DNA of 7,249 nt from an uncultured Caulobacteraceae bacterium (GCA_903884915.1 CAISGS010000348.1:1-7249); one strand, 5' to 3'; shown: positions 1 through 6,962, counted from the stretch's first letter. Notes: a model not told the origin generated them from the sequence alone. Numbers and translations are program-made.

Positions 1-330
1 CCGCTCCTGATCAAGGCCATGCAGATCGAGCCTTGCCAAGATGGGATCGCGCTCACGAGACAGGCGCTGCTTACGGCGCGGTTCTATTTCAGGAGCAGCG
101 GTCGGTTCAGCCTTAAAGACAGCCCCCTTGGCCGGTTTAGGCGCAGGGCCCTTGACCTTTGGCGTTAGCCTCATGGGTGACAGGGGCTCGTGCGGTTTAT
201 GGCCGGGATTGAGCGGTGAGGGTTCTGGCTCATGGGCCAGCTTGGGCGGCGAGCGCCCGGGCCTTGCGCGCACGGTCGATAGGACCGCAGCCCATATTTT
301 AAGCTCATCAGGGCTAAGGGGACGGCGCAC
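1..330 (-). CDS. Smr-domain protein, N-terminal part (cut by window edge)
   Basis: The first 110 codons of a leftward gene that runs off the left edge. The first ~90 residues are a low-complexity linker rich in Pro, Lys, Arg and Glu. Residues 99-105 (ARLDLHG) match the LDLHG signature that opens an Smr (small MutS-related) domain; the rest of that domain lies outside the window. Smr domains are known as nucleases or nucleic-acid-binding modules, but the substrate of this stand-alone alphaproteobacterial type is not settled, so I give no gene symbol. The start is taken as GTG at 330-328, because an in-frame TGA lies upstream inside mltA and there is no ATG between it and the conserved RRPLSPDEL start region. 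Only 4 nt separate it from the mltA stop and no clear Shine-Dalgarno is visible, so translation is probably coupled to mltA. The family call is fairly sure; the function is not. Confidence 0.8.
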   Translation of the reverse strand, partial: MRRPLSPDELKIWAAVLSTVRARPGRSPPKLAHEPEPSPLNPGHKPHEPLSPMRLTPKVKGPAPKPAKGAVFKAEPTAAPEIEPRRKQRLSRERDPILARLDLHGLDQER

Positions 331-334
331 GAAA

Positions 335-1603
335 CTATTGTGTCGCTTGGGTTCGGGGGCGCAGGCGATAGAGCGTCAGATTGTGCCTTATCCGCCCCGC
401 CTCAAGGCCAGGACCGTCGCCTCGGCCCAGATAGAGGTCGGCCCGTACCTCGCCCTTAATTGCCCCGCCGGTATCAAGCGCCGAGACCATGCGCTGATAG
501 AGCGGGAAAGACCCGGTCAGGACTGGCGCGCCAGCATCAATCCACAAAAGATCGCCGTAACGATGCTGCGTTGGATCAATCGCCACCGCGCGGCCTGCGA
601 TCAGGGCAATGGCAGCCGCGCCAAGCGGTTCGGTCCCATCGTCAGGACCGAGCGTAAAATAGACGTAGCGCGGATTGGTCTGCATGACCTGATCGGCCTT
701 CTCGCCCCGGTTTGCCGATAGCCACTGACGAATGGCCTCAGCGGAGGTGCCATTATCCGGCAGCAGGCCCTGTTCGCGCAGGGTCTTGGCGATGCCGATG
801 AACGGCCTGCCATTGGAGGCTTCGTAGATCAGCCTATAGCGCTGGCCGTCCGGCAGTTGCGCCGAGCCAGAGCCTTGGATCTGTAGAAAGAACAGGTCCT
901 CTGGTCGCATCCACAAGAGCGGCTTGCCAAGGCCAGTCCGCTCGATCTCAGCTCGGTCAGGATAGGGCTCGAACCGTCCCTCTTGGACACGGCCAACCTG
1001 ACGTTTGGCAGCGAGATCCTCATCGAGGCCCGCCAGATCAAGAATGAGCAGATCGTCAGGCCGGGCGCGCAAGGGGGCGGAGAATTCAGCGTCTTGGGCT
1101 TGGCGAGCCTGATATTCCGGCGAATAGTAGCCTGTCAGAAGCCCGGTCCCCTTGACCGGTTCGATCCGGAAGTTGACTTCGAAAAAGGCGCGGACGGTCT
1201 GGGCATCGGCGCCGTTCAGGCCCAGCGCGCGGGCACAGAGGGCCTTCAGGTCCAAGTCTTTTGTTGCCCGGCAACTGATCACCAAGGCGCTCAACGCGGC
1301 GATCGGATCTTCCGTTTTCCAGCCGGGTAATTGATCGGGCCGTTCGAGACGAACCTCAGCTGGAACCGTCACGGGTTCGACCGTTGGGACCGATGGCGTA
1401 GGCGCCGTCTCCTGTAGAACAATATTGGGCGCTAGAGGCGGCGGCGGACTATCGACGACCGTCGGGGTCTGGGTTTGTGCTGGTGCGGCCGGTTTTAAGG
1501 GTTGGGTGTCCAAAGGGCCCGCAGGCAATGCCGCGCAAGCGGTCAGTGCCGCCGCGCTGGCCAGAACGGCCAGCCGACGCGCAAGGGTCGCAAACAGGTC
1601 CAC
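335..1603 (-). CDS. mltA: MltA-type membrane-bound lytic murein transglycosylase (lipoprotein)
   Basis: A 422-residue lytic transglycosylase that cleaves the MurNAc-GlcNAc bond of peptidoglycan to give 1,6-anhydro-muramyl ends; expected in the periplasm, anchored to the outer membrane. Residues 1-23 form a lipoprotein signal peptide with lipobox L20-T21-A22-C23, so C23 is the predicted lipidated cysteine. A Pro/Thr-rich linker follows (about 24-90). The catalytic region shows GLLTGYYSPEY (154-164), FFLQIQGSGSAQLPDG (238-253) and the C-terminal 3D motif DTGGAIKG (377-384) followed by ADLY (388-391). D377 aligns with the catalytic aspartate (Asp308) of E. coli MltA. The start is GTG at 1603-1601, which places the signal peptide at the extreme N-terminus; only a weak GAG lies upstream. 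It is the second gene of the timA-mltA-smr cluster, 15 nt after timA. It is somewhat longer than E. coli MltA, mostly through the linker. Confidence 0.95.
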   Translation of the reverse strand: MDLFATLARRLAVLASAAALTACAALPAGPLDTQPLKPAAPAQTQTPTVVDSPPPPLAPNIVLQETAPTPSVPTVEPVTVPAEVRLERPDQLPGWKTEDPIAALSALVISCRATKDLDLKALCARALGLNGADAQTVRAFFEVNFRIEPVKGTGLLTGYYSPEYQARQAQDAEFSAPLRARPDDLLILDLAGLDEDLAAKRQVGRVQEGRFEPYPDRAEIERTGLGKPLLWMRPEDLFFLQIQGSGSAQLPDGQRYRLIYEASNGRPFIGIAKTLREQGLLPDNGTSAEAIRQWLSANRGEKADQVMQTNPRYVYFTLGPDDGTEPLGAAAIALIAGRAVAIDPTQHRYGDLLWIDAGAPVLTGSFPLYQRMVSALDTGGAIKGEVRADLYLGRGDGPGLEAGRIRHNLTLYRLRPRTQATQ

Positions 1604-1618
1604 CCGGCTTAACTCGGC

Positions 1619-2230
1619 CTAGGCTTCAGCGGCGTCAACACGGACCAAGGTCCAGTTCGGATCTGGGCTGGTCAGCATGCGCGTAAAGGTCCAGACCTCA
1701 GCGGTGCGGCGATCATCGACCGCCTCACCTTCGGGACCCTTGGTTCGGCTGCGAAATTCCGCCAAGAACCGCACCTTGGCGCTGACCAGATGGCCGGTCA
1801 GATCAATCGATTCCAGATCGGCACGCGGGGCCTGAATGAACTCGACCACTTCAGTGCGCCCTTCTGCGGCGCGCTGATCGATTACCGCAACAAAGCCCGT
1901 CAAGACGCTCGGAGCCAAAAGGTGCTCTAAAGCCGCTCTATCGCCCGCAGCAAAGGCCTTAACGATGGTTTCATAGGCGGTTTTCGCGCCATTGAGGAAA
2001 TGGGCGACGTTAAAGTTGGGATCGCGTGAGCGCACAGCGGCCAGACCAGAAAGGGGCGTGTCATCCACCGCCTCAACCGGCTCAGGTCCATCCAGCGCTA
2101 TAGGCGCAGATCGCGCGACGGGCTTTTCGTCTTCAGGCTGACGGCCAACCCGGCGGCCCAAGACCGCATAGAGCTGATAGAGGACGATACCGGCCAGAAC
2201 AGCTGAGATTAAAAGTTCTAGGGCTTGCAC
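1619..2230 (-). CDS. timA: Tim44-like domain membrane-anchored protein (TimA type)
   Basis: A 203-residue protein with one N-terminal membrane segment (about residues 3-24), a basic stretch GRRVGR (25-30), a charged Pro/Glu-rich linker (31-68), and a Tim44-like domain (about 70-203). Visible family landmarks are F73-N-V-A-HFLNGAK-AYE, AF-AGD with a following LL pair, and a C-terminal W-F-R...PNW (180-193). Tim44 in mitochondria tethers Hsp70 at the TIM23 translocon. The bacterial relatives in alphaproteobacteria, called TimA in Caulobacter, are inner-membrane proteins whose function is not well established, so import-like activity should not be assumed. The start is GTG at 2230-2228 with AGG about 9 nt upstream, and it gives the intact membrane anchor. 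It heads a leftward cluster with mltA, which fits an envelope role. The family call is good; the role is inferred. Confidence 0.88.
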   Translation of the reverse strand: MQALELLISAVLAGIVLYQLYAVLGRRVGRQPEDEKPVARSAPIALDGPEPVEAVDDTPLSGLAAVRSRDPNFNVAHFLNGAKTAYETIVKAFAAGDRAALEHLLAPSVLTGFVAVIDQRAAEGRTEVVEFIQAPRADLESIDLTGHLVSAKVRFLAEFRSRTKGPEGEAVDDRRTAEVWTFTRMLTSPDPNWTLVRVDAAEA

Positions 2231-2308
2231 GGTTCACAACCTGATTAATCGACGGCCGAAAGCTGACCAAGTTAGGCGATCGGCCCGTAAAGGCCTGCAC
2301 CTGACGTC

Positions 2309-2337
2309 TATATAGGGATTTCCTTGCCACAAGTCAG
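2309..2337 (-). promoter_or_regulatory. Possible sigma70-type promoter of the timA-mltA-smr cluster
   Basis: Read on the minus strand there is CTGACT (2337-2332; 4 of 6 to TTGACA), exactly 17 nt, then TATATA (2314-2309; 4 of 6 to TATAAT). A start would fall near 2300, about 70 nt ahead of the timA GTG. The spacing is ideal and the -10 stands out in GC-rich surroundings, but the match is by eye only. Confidence 0.4.
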
Positions 2338-2463
2338 GGGGGCCGTCATTAGCTACCGACGGCGGAGCCGCCTTAACATTGCGTAAGTTCGCCTCCCGTG
2401 TTAGCTGCGCGGCTTCAAAACATCAGATTTGGCCGATCTGCTGGATAGGGCCAAGCCTCACAC

Positions 2464-2479
2464 GGTGAACCATTTCACC
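2464..2479. repeat. Inverted repeat upstream of secB
   Basis: GGTGAA-CCAT-TTCACC: two perfect 6-bp arms around a 4-nt centre, ending 17 nt before the secB ATG and 6 nt before the GGGA ribosome-binding site. It could fold as a small 5'-leader hairpin or act as an operator. The structure is seen in the sequence; the function is unknown. Confidence 0.45.
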
Positions 2480-2496
2480 CAAGACGGGACGAGCAT

Positions 2497-3027
2497 ATGA
2501 CCGATACTGAAGCTGGCGCAGCCATGACCGCTCCTGAGGGCCAGGCCCTGCCGAACGGTGCCGATAATGGCCCCGGCATCCGGATCTTGGCACAGTTCAT
2601 TCGTGACCTGTCTTTCGAAAATCCTCGCGCGCCTGAGTCCATGCGCGCTGGTGCCCCTCAGCCGCAGATCGAGCTTGGCGTTGAGATGAATGCCCGTGGT
2701 CGTGAGGATGGTCTGTTTGAGGTCGACCTGAAGCTGTCGGCCACAGCTCAGCGGGAAAACGAGGCAGTCTTCCACATTGAGCTGCTCTATGGCGGCCTCT
2801 TCCAAATCCAGGGTGTGCCTGAAACTGACCTCGAGCCGGTCCTGCTGATCGAGTGCCCGCGCTTTATGTTCCCCTTTGCGCGCCGGATCATTGCCGACCT
2901 GTCGAGCGAAGGCGGCTTCCCGCCCCTGATGCTGGATCCTATTGATTTTGCGAGCATCTATGCCGCGCGTCAGGCTCAGGCCGCCGCGTCGGGCACGCCT
3001 GCTGGCGACTTCACCATCACGATCTAA
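2497..3027 (+). CDS. secB: Protein-export chaperone SecB
   Basis: A 176-residue cytosolic export chaperone that forms tetramers, keeps preproteins unfolded and delivers them to SecA. Hallmarks are [15 protein letters not shown] (29-43), the central strands with [10 protein letters not shown] and [25 protein letters not shown] (about 57-104), and [40 protein letters not shown] (about 116-155), which covers the conserved CPR-LFPFAR core. It is about 20 residues longer than E. coli SecB (155 aa), owing to an unconserved N-terminus and a short Ala/Gly-rich tail. ATG at 2497 is preceded by GGGA at 2486-2489 (7-nt gap). A second ATG at 2524 (residue 10) would also keep the whole conserved core. It is the only rightward gene here, divergent from timA and convergent with dnaQ (18-nt gap), so it is probably transcribed on its own. 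Confidence 0.96.
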   Translation: MTDTEAGAAMTAPEGQALPNGADNGPGIRILAQFIRDLSFENPRAPESMRAGAPQPQIELGVEMNARGREDGLFEVDLKLSATAQRENEAVFHIELLYGGLFQIQGVPETDLEPVLLIECPRFMFPFARRIIADLSSEGGFPPLMLDPIDFASIYAARQAQAAASGTPAGDFTITI

Positions 3028-3034
3028 GGCCTTA

Positions 3035-3061
3035 GGCTGGCGGAACTAGCTTTCGCCAGCC
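3035..3061. terminator. Bidirectional hairpin between convergent secB and dnaQ
   Basis: GGCTGGCG (3035-3042) pairs perfectly with CGCCAGCC (3054-3061). Inside that, GAA/TTT adds three more pairs (one G-U) around a 5-nt CTAGC loop. The stem covers the dnaQ stop codon (3048-3046) and starts 8 nt after the secB stop. Neither side has a clear T-run, so it may end transcription weakly, help a Rho-type process, or protect 3' ends. Confidence 0.5.
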
Positions 3062-3771
3062 AGCAGTCCAGTCCTATACCAAACGGCCTTATCTTTCAGG
3101 GCCTTGGCCACGAACTTGGCGTGGGCCTCGCGTTCGGCTTCGGTTGAGCGTGCGCCAAGCGGATTTGGTCGCGCGCCATAGTCGACCGGTCCGGTCGATA
3201 GGATGGTCTTGGTCCCGCCCTTGGGTTCTACTGTAAAGTCTAGGCCCCGCTCCTTGCCGCCCTGCAGTTCCAGATAGACGGCCGCCAGCAGTTGCGAGTC
3301 GATCAGGGCGCCGTGCTTGTCGCGCGACTCCAGCGAGATCTTGTAGCGTTTGCACAGGGCATCGAGGGAATTGTACATGCCCGGAAACCGCTTTTGCGCC
3401 ATCGGCAAGGTATCAATCCAGCGGTCCTCTGGGATCGGCGCGCGTCCGGCCCGTTCGAGTTCCGAATTGATGAACCCTCGGTCGAAGGGGGCATTGTGGG
3501 CGATCAGCTTGGCGTCACCGATAAAATCCAAAAACTCATCACTGACCTCTGGCGCATCAAAGGTTGGCTTGCCGACCAAGAAGGCATTGGAGATGCCATG
3601 GACTCGCTCGGCGTCCGGATCGATCTCGCGCTGAGGGTCGATAAAGCGGTGAAAGGTCCGACCGGTTGGCAACAGATCGTTCAACTCGACGCAGCCAAGC
3701 TCGACCAAGCGGTGGCCCTGTTTGTGCTCTAGGCCAGTGGTTTCAGTATCGAGGACAATTTCGCGCGCCAT
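3046..3771 (-). CDS. dnaQ: DNA polymerase III epsilon subunit (3'-5' proofreading exonuclease)
   Basis: A 241-residue DEDDh exonuclease that removes misincorporated bases for the replicative polymerase. Exo I is VLDTETTG with D8 and E10, Exo II is AHNAPFD with D97, and Exo III is KHGALIDSQLLA with H153 and D158. These match D12, E14, D103, H162 and D167 of E. coli epsilon in order and spacing. The C-terminal stretch EREAHAKF...KAVWYR (214-233) resembles the polymerase-alpha-binding tail. The clamp-binding segment after GG (KERGLDF, 173-179) departs from a canonical QLxLF motif. The start is ATG 3771-3769: it has AAGGAT 5 nt upstream and begins directly with MAREIVLDTETTG. A longer open frame reaching 3936 would overlap coaE and adds nothing conserved. 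Last gene of the ppsR-maf-aroE-coaE-dnaQ operon, 31 nt after coaE. Confidence 0.96.
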   Translation of the reverse strand: MAREIVLDTETTGLEHKQGHRLVELGCVELNDLLPTGRTFHRFIDPQREIDPDAERVHGISNAFLVGKPTFDAPEVSDEFLDFIGDAKLIAHNAPFDRGFINSELERAGRAPIPEDRWIDTLPMAQKRFPGMYNSLDALCKRYKISLESRDKHGALIDSQLLAAVYLELQGGKERGLDFTVEPKGGTKTILSTGPVDYGARPNPLGARSTEAEREAHAKFVAKALKDKAVWYRTGLLAGES

Positions 3772-3776
3772 GCACA

Positions 3777-3782
3777 ATCCTT
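3777..3782 (-). promoter_or_regulatory. Ribosome-binding site that fixes the dnaQ start
   Basis: AAGGAT on the minus strand, 5 nt upstream of the ATG at 3771, in the 31-nt coaE-dnaQ gap. It supports the shorter dnaQ start over the open frame that continues back into coaE to 3936. Confidence 0.65.
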
Positions 3783-3802
3783 GCGGATGTTCGCGGCTCT
3801 GA

Positions 3803-4393
3803 TCAAGAGGCCAAAAGTTTGGCGATGGCCGCACGGACTTGGTCGCGGGCGCTGTCGAGGCCTTTCGAGGTATCGATGACAATATCGGCGCGGGCGCGTT
3901 TTTCAGCATCCGGCAATTGCCGCGCCAAGATCGCATCGAGCTTTTCCGCCGTCATATCCGGTCGAGCCATAACCCGCTCGCGCTGGACCGCTTCAGGGGC
4001 CGAAACCACAATCACGGCCGCCACATTGCGCTCGCCGCCCGTCTCAAACAAAAGCGGGATGTCGAGGATCACTAGTGGCGCATTGGCCGCCGCTGCGGCT
4101 TCGAAAAAGACCTTCCGGCTTTCGCCGACCAGGGGATGGACCACGGCCTCTAGCCTTTTCAGCGCTTCCGGCTTTCCAACCACCTGAGCGCTGAGCTTGG
4201 CGCGGTCGATCGCGCCGTCTACGACCACGCCTGGAAAGGCGGCCTCAACCGGTGCGACAGCCGCGCCACCCTTGGCATAAAGAGCGTGGACGGCCGCATC
4301 GGCGTCATAGACCGGCACGCCTTCGGCCTGAAACATGGCCGAGGTGGTGGACTTGCCCATGCCAATCGATCCGGTGAGGCCAACAATGATCAT
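3803..4393 (-). CDS. coaE: Dephospho-CoA kinase
   Basis: A 196-residue P-loop kinase catalysing the last step of coenzyme A synthesis: ATP-dependent 3'-phosphorylation of dephospho-CoA in the cytosol. The Walker A loop is GSIGMGKST (8-16) with K14 and S15. The family DAD (30-32), [11 protein letters not shown] (79-89), DIPLLFETG (111-119) and [18 protein letters not shown] (158-175) are all present. Length is typical. The ATG at 4393-4391 has a strong AAGGAG (4406-4401) 7 nt upstream, and that site overlaps the aroE stop codon (TAAGGAG), so ribosomes finishing aroE can reload here. No catalytic residue appears to be missing. Confidence 0.96.
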   Translation of the reverse strand: MIIVGLTGSIGMGKSTTSAMFQAEGVPVYDADAAVHALYAKGGAAVAPVEAAFPGVVVDGAIDRAKLSAQVVGKPEALKRLEAVVHPLVGESRKVFFEAAAAANAPLVILDIPLLFETGGERNVAAVIVVSAPEAVQRERVMARPDMTAEKLDAILARQLPDAEKRARADIVIDTSKGLDSARDQVRAAIAKLLAS

Positions 4394-4404
4394 CTCAGAA
4401 CTCC

Positions 4405-5265
4405 TTAGGCGGCGGTCAGTTGGGCAAGGGCGATGGCGCGAACATCGACCGATGGGGTCGGCGGCGCGCCAAAAAAGGCTTCAAATGAGGGCCTCGCCTG
4501 ACCGATCAGCATGTCTAGGCCATCCACCATTTGATGGCCGCGCGCTTTGGCCTTGGCCAAGAAATCGGTTTCGAGAGGCCTATAGACCATGTCCATAAAG
4601 ACGGTGCCTTCAGAGACAGATTGCCACGGCACGGCTGGGCCCTCGCCGCCGCCGAGTCCCAGAGAGGTGGCATTGATTACGGCGCCCGCCCCGTCAAAGG
4701 CAGCTTCTGCTTGGGTAGGAACAAAGGCCTGAACCTTTGGGCCGAGCGCCGAGGCGATAGACTGGGCCTTTTCGAGCGTACGGTTGACGATGTGGACGCG
4801 GGGCACACCGGCAAGGATCAGGGCTGCCGCCGCACCCCGCGCCGCGCCGCCCGCGCCCAAAATAACCACCAGCGCTGAAGTCAGGTTGAGTGACGGCGCT
4901 TGGCGCGCAAAGGCATAGAGCAGACCCTCGCCGTCAGTATTGTCGACCCGAACCGATCCATCAGAATCAAAAAGGACAAGGTTTGCCGCGCCCGACAGCC
5001 GGGCAATGTCGCTGACCTGATCGCCTGCGCCACTTGCGAGGGATAGGGCCTGTTCCTTAAAGGGCAAGGTGACGTTAAGGCCGCGGATGGCACCGCCACG
5101 CAAACCGGACGCAAAGGCGGAAAATCCATCTTTCGGTGGGGAGAAGGCGACATAGACGCCATCAACGCCGCCGGCTTGCAGCCAGTGATTATGAATTAGC
5201 GGGCTCATCGAGTGACGCACCGGCCAGCCCACCACACCCGCGACAAGGGTTTGCCCAGAGATCAT
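4405..5265 (-). CDS. aroE: Shikimate dehydrogenase (NADP-dependent)
   Basis: A 286-residue enzyme that reduces 3-dehydroshikimate to shikimate in aromatic amino acid synthesis. The substrate-binding half shows [16 protein letters not shown] (11-26) with S19 and S21, NVTLPFKE (64-71) with catalytic K70, GAANL (92-96) and DNTDG (108-112) with catalytic D111. The Rossmann half shows the GAGGAA nucleotide loop (137-142), NRT (161-163), which is typical of NADP preference, NATSLGL (198-204), [12 protein letters not shown] (225-236) and GLDMLIGQA (249-257). Length is normal. The ATG at 5265 overlaps the maf stop in an ATGA quartet, so translation is probably coupled; no strong ribosome-binding site is seen. 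Confidence 0.96.
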   Translation of the reverse strand: MISGQTLVAGVVGWPVRHSMSPLIHNHWLQAGGVDGVYVAFSPPKDGFSAFASGLRGGAIRGLNVTLPFKEQALSLASGAGDQVSDIARLSGAANLVLFDSDGSVRVDNTDGEGLLYAFARQAPSLNLTSALVVILGAGGAARGAAAALILAGVPRVHIVNRTLEKAQSIASALGPKVQAFVPTQAEAAFDGAGAVINATSLGLGGGEGPAVPWQSVSEGTVFMDMVYRPLETDFLAKAKARGHQMVDGLDMLIGQARPSFEAFFGAPPTPSVDVRAIALAQLTAA

Positions 5266-5876
5266 TGGTCTAAAATCCCATACAGCCTCAACTGGGCCAA
5301 TAGACCAGACAGCGGTAACCCAAGGATGGTGAAATAGTCACCCTCGATCTGCTCAAACAGTTGCACGCCCTGCGATTCCAGCTGATAGCCGCCAACACAA
5401 GACAAGATGGCGGGTCCCTGCTGTTCCAGATAGCGGCTTAGAAACCGGTCCGAAAAGTCCCGCATGGTCAGGCTGGCGCTCACCACCTCTTGCCAAACCA
5501 ATTGGCCGTCGAGGGCCAGGGCTGTGGCAGAATGGAGGTGATGGGTCTTGCCCCTCAAGAGCCTAAGGCTGGCCTCCGCTTCGGAGAGGGTGGCAGCCTT
5601 GTTGAACAGTACACCATCAAGATCGAGCGTTTGATCCGCTCCAATCACCAGCCCGGGGGTCTGTTTGGACCGCGCCGAGGCCTTCGCCCCGGCCAAGGCT
5701 TGCGCAATGGCGATCGGGGGCTCGCCCTTCGCCAAAAGCGCCTCTTTCAAGACCTCTTCATCCATATCGGCGGCCTGAACCGAAAAGGGCACGCCCGCTC
5801 CGGTCAAGATCTGACGCCGGGCCGCAGAGCCTGAGGCCAAGATCAGGGGTGGCACATGGTCCAAGCCGGTGGTCAT
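5262..5876 (-). CDS. maf: Maf-family nucleoside triphosphate pyrophosphatase (YceF-like)
   Basis: A 204-residue Maf/HAM1-fold enzyme that hydrolyses non-canonical or modified nucleoside triphosphates to monophosphate and pyrophosphate, acting as a pool cleaner. Motifs are LASGSAARRQIL (13-24), with the phosphate-contacting S-x-S-x2-RR, GADQTLDLDG (79-88), with the probable catalytic D81, CVGGYQLESQG (160-170) and IEGDYFTILGLPL (177-189). The GADQ-x-LDLDG form and the LFEQIEG stretch resemble the YceF branch (reported to act on 7-methyl-GTP) more than the YhdE (dTTP/UTP) branch; that assignment is by eye. The ATG at 5876 overlaps the ppsR stop (ATGA) and the gene end overlaps the aroE start (ATGA), so it sits between two coupled junctions. 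Maf proteins have also been linked to septum control in Bacillus, which need not apply here. Confidence 0.93.
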   Translation of the reverse strand: MTTGLDHVPPLILASGSAARRQILTGAGVPFSVQAADMDEEVLKEALLAKGEPPIAIAQALAGAKASARSKQTPGLVIGADQTLDLDGVLFNKAATLSEAEASLRLLRGKTHHLHSATALALDGQLVWQEVVSASLTMRDFSDRFLSRYLEQQGPAILSCVGGYQLESQGVQLFEQIEGDYFTILGLPLSGLLAQLRLYGILDQ

Positions 5877-6721
5877 GCGGGGGTCTCGGCGGCAGCCTTG
5901 GCGGCAGATAGGAGATTCATGACGGCCGCGGCTGTCTCTTCCACCGAGCGACGGGTGACATCAATGACCGGCCAGCCATTTTTCTCAAACATCCGCCGGG
6001 CCCGGACGATCTCATCGCGCACCGACTCTGTATCCACATAGGTGCTTTCACGGTCCTCTTTCAGGCTCAAGAGCCGGTTCCGCCGGATCTGGATCAGTCG
6101 GTCGGGGGACACGGTCAAGCCAACCACCATGGCCCTTTTGAGATTAAACAGTTGCGGCGGCGGCTCAGACCCGGGGACCAACGGCACATTGGCCGCCCTG
6201 ATGCCGCGATGGGCCAGATAGATCGAGGTTGGCGTCTTTGAGGTTCGACTCACCCCCACCAAGACCACGTCGGCGGACTCAAGATGCTGGGTGCCTTGAC
6301 CATCATCATGGCCAATGGCGTAGTTGAGGGCTTCAATGCGGTTGAAATAGTCGTGATCAAGCGTGTGCTGGGCACCTACGCGGGTCGAGAGGGACGCGCC
6401 CAGATAGCGCGCTAAGGCGGAAACCAAAGGATCAAGCGCGGCGATACAGCCCATATCGATGTCGCGGCAGCCCTCTTCCAAGGCCACCCTTAGACCTTTG
6501 TCGACGATGGTGTGGATCACGATCCCGGGCGAGGCCTCGATCTCTTTTAAGACCCGCTCCAACTGGCGCGGCGACCGGACCAGCGCATAGACGTGCTCGA
6601 TCGGTAAGACATCATCAAAGCGGGCGCAGACCGCCTTGGCCATGGCGTTAAGCGTCTCGCCGGTGGAATCCGACACGAGATGGACATGAAAATAGGTCGC
6701 GATGCGCGGTGTGTGGCTCAT
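5873..6721 (-). CDS. ppsR: Pyruvate,phosphate dikinase / PEP synthase regulatory protein (DUF299)
   Basis: A 282-residue bifunctional regulator: an ADP-dependent Thr kinase that inactivates, and a Pi-dependent pyrophosphorylase that reactivates, pyruvate phosphate dikinase (or PEP synthase). Landmarks are HLVSDSTGETLN (14-25), DYFNRIEALNYAIGHDDG (124-141), the P-loop-like GVSRTSKTPTS (156-166), VPLVPGSEPPPQLF (179-192) and VTRRSVEETA (255-264). The target is probably PPDK in an alphaproteobacterium, but no target gene is in the window. The start is uncertain. ATG at 6721 puts TYFHVHLVSDSTGE where homologues begin; ATG at 6733 is nearly as good; a TTG at 6757 is also open but has no support. 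No candidate has a well-spaced Shine-Dalgarno. First gene of the leftward operon, directly beside the putative origin. Confidence 0.92.
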   Translation of the reverse strand: MSHTPRIATYFHVHLVSDSTGETLNAMAKAVCARFDDVLPIEHVYALVRSPRQLERVLKEIEASPGIVIHTIVDKGLRVALEEGCRDIDMGCIAALDPLVSALARYLGASLSTRVGAQHTLDHDYFNRIEALNYAIGHDDGQGTQHLESADVVLVGVSRTSKTPTSIYLAHRGIRAANVPLVPGSEPPPQLFNLKRAMVVGLTVSPDRLIQIRRNRLLSLKEDRESTYVDTESVRDEIVRARRMFEKNGWPVIDVTRRSVEETAAAVMNLLSAAKAAAETPA

Positions 6722-6767
6722 GGTCCTAGTCATGCCCTCAAGGTCTGGGTTCGGCAAGCATTGTGGT

Positions 6768-6776
6768 TTTGGATAA
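6768..6776 (-). promoter_or_regulatory. DnaA box (TTATCCAAA)
   Basis: The minus strand reads TTATCCAAA, one mismatch (position 8) from TTATCCACA. It lies 47 nt upstream of the ppsR ATG at 6721 and 6 nt from the next box. Confidence 0.55.
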
Positions 6777-6782
6777 TTGATC

Positions 6783-6791
6783 TGTGGAGAA
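6783..6791 (-). promoter_or_regulatory. DnaA box (TTCTCCACA)
   Basis: The minus strand reads TTCTCCACA, one mismatch (position 3) from TTATCCACA, with the CCACA core intact. It has the same orientation as the neighbouring box and is 4 nt from a full CtrA site, so the two proteins could compete or cooperate here. Confidence 0.6.
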
Positions 6792-6795
6792 AGGG

Positions 6796-6811
6796 TTAAC
6801 GGAACCTTAAC
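6796..6811. promoter_or_regulatory. CtrA binding site (TTAA-N7-TTAAC)
   Basis: TTAA (6796-6799), 7 nt, TTAA (6807-6810), then C: a perfect match to the full CtrA consensus. In Caulobacter, CtrA~P bound at such sites in the origin blocks initiation in swarmer cells. It may also act on the leftward ppsR operon promoter. Confidence 0.7.
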
Positions 6812-6962
6812 GACAGGGGCTGGAGCGGTGGCCGGTTTGGGGGCAAATTGGGGCCCTCTCGGCGGGCCTATCGGTCTTGGGAAAAGCGCTAGATTTTGCC
6901 ACGTCTTTTCCCCGGCCTTGCTCGGTTGGTTCCTCGTCGATCGTGCCGAGTGCGGCCTATGG

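Larger units (their letters stand above)
2231..2496. promoter_or_regulatory. Divergent timA / secB intergenic region
   Basis: 266 nt without a believable gene, separating the leftward timA cluster from rightward secB, so it should hold both promoters. It contains a plausible leftward promoter (2309-2337), a GC hairpin GGCGG-AG-CCGCC at 2361-2372 not followed by a T-run, and an inverted repeat just before secB (2464-2479). I could not pick a convincing secB promoter. Many alphaproteobacteria have an fxsA gene near here (family knowledge from memory); no such gene is present in this gap. Confidence 0.6.

Noticed and set aside
41..721. 226-codon plus-strand open frame over the smr start and mltA end
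   Set aside because: It is antisense to two recognisable genes, its product is low-complexity and Arg/Gly-rich, and it has no domain. It is a by-product of GC-rich codon use.
2373..2387. CtrA-like TTAA-N7-TAAG in the timA/secB gap
   Set aside because: The second half has two mismatches and no other cell-cycle motif is close; probably chance.
3292..3732. 146-codon plus-strand open frame inside dnaQ
   Set aside because: It lies wholly antisense to dnaQ, where the catalytic motifs are intact; no family is recognisable.
3772..3936. N-terminal extension of dnaQ by 55 codons
   Set aside because: It overlaps coaE, encodes nothing conserved, and a good ribosome-binding site and ATG exist at 3771.
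6722..6757. Longer ppsR start at TTG 6757
   Set aside because: It uses a rare start codon, has no ribosome-binding site and adds no conserved residues; ATG 6721 or 6733 is more likely.
6774..6801. Possible leftward promoter TTAACC-N17-TTATCC for ppsR
   Set aside because: The -10 match is very poor and both hexamers are better explained as a CtrA site and a DnaA box.
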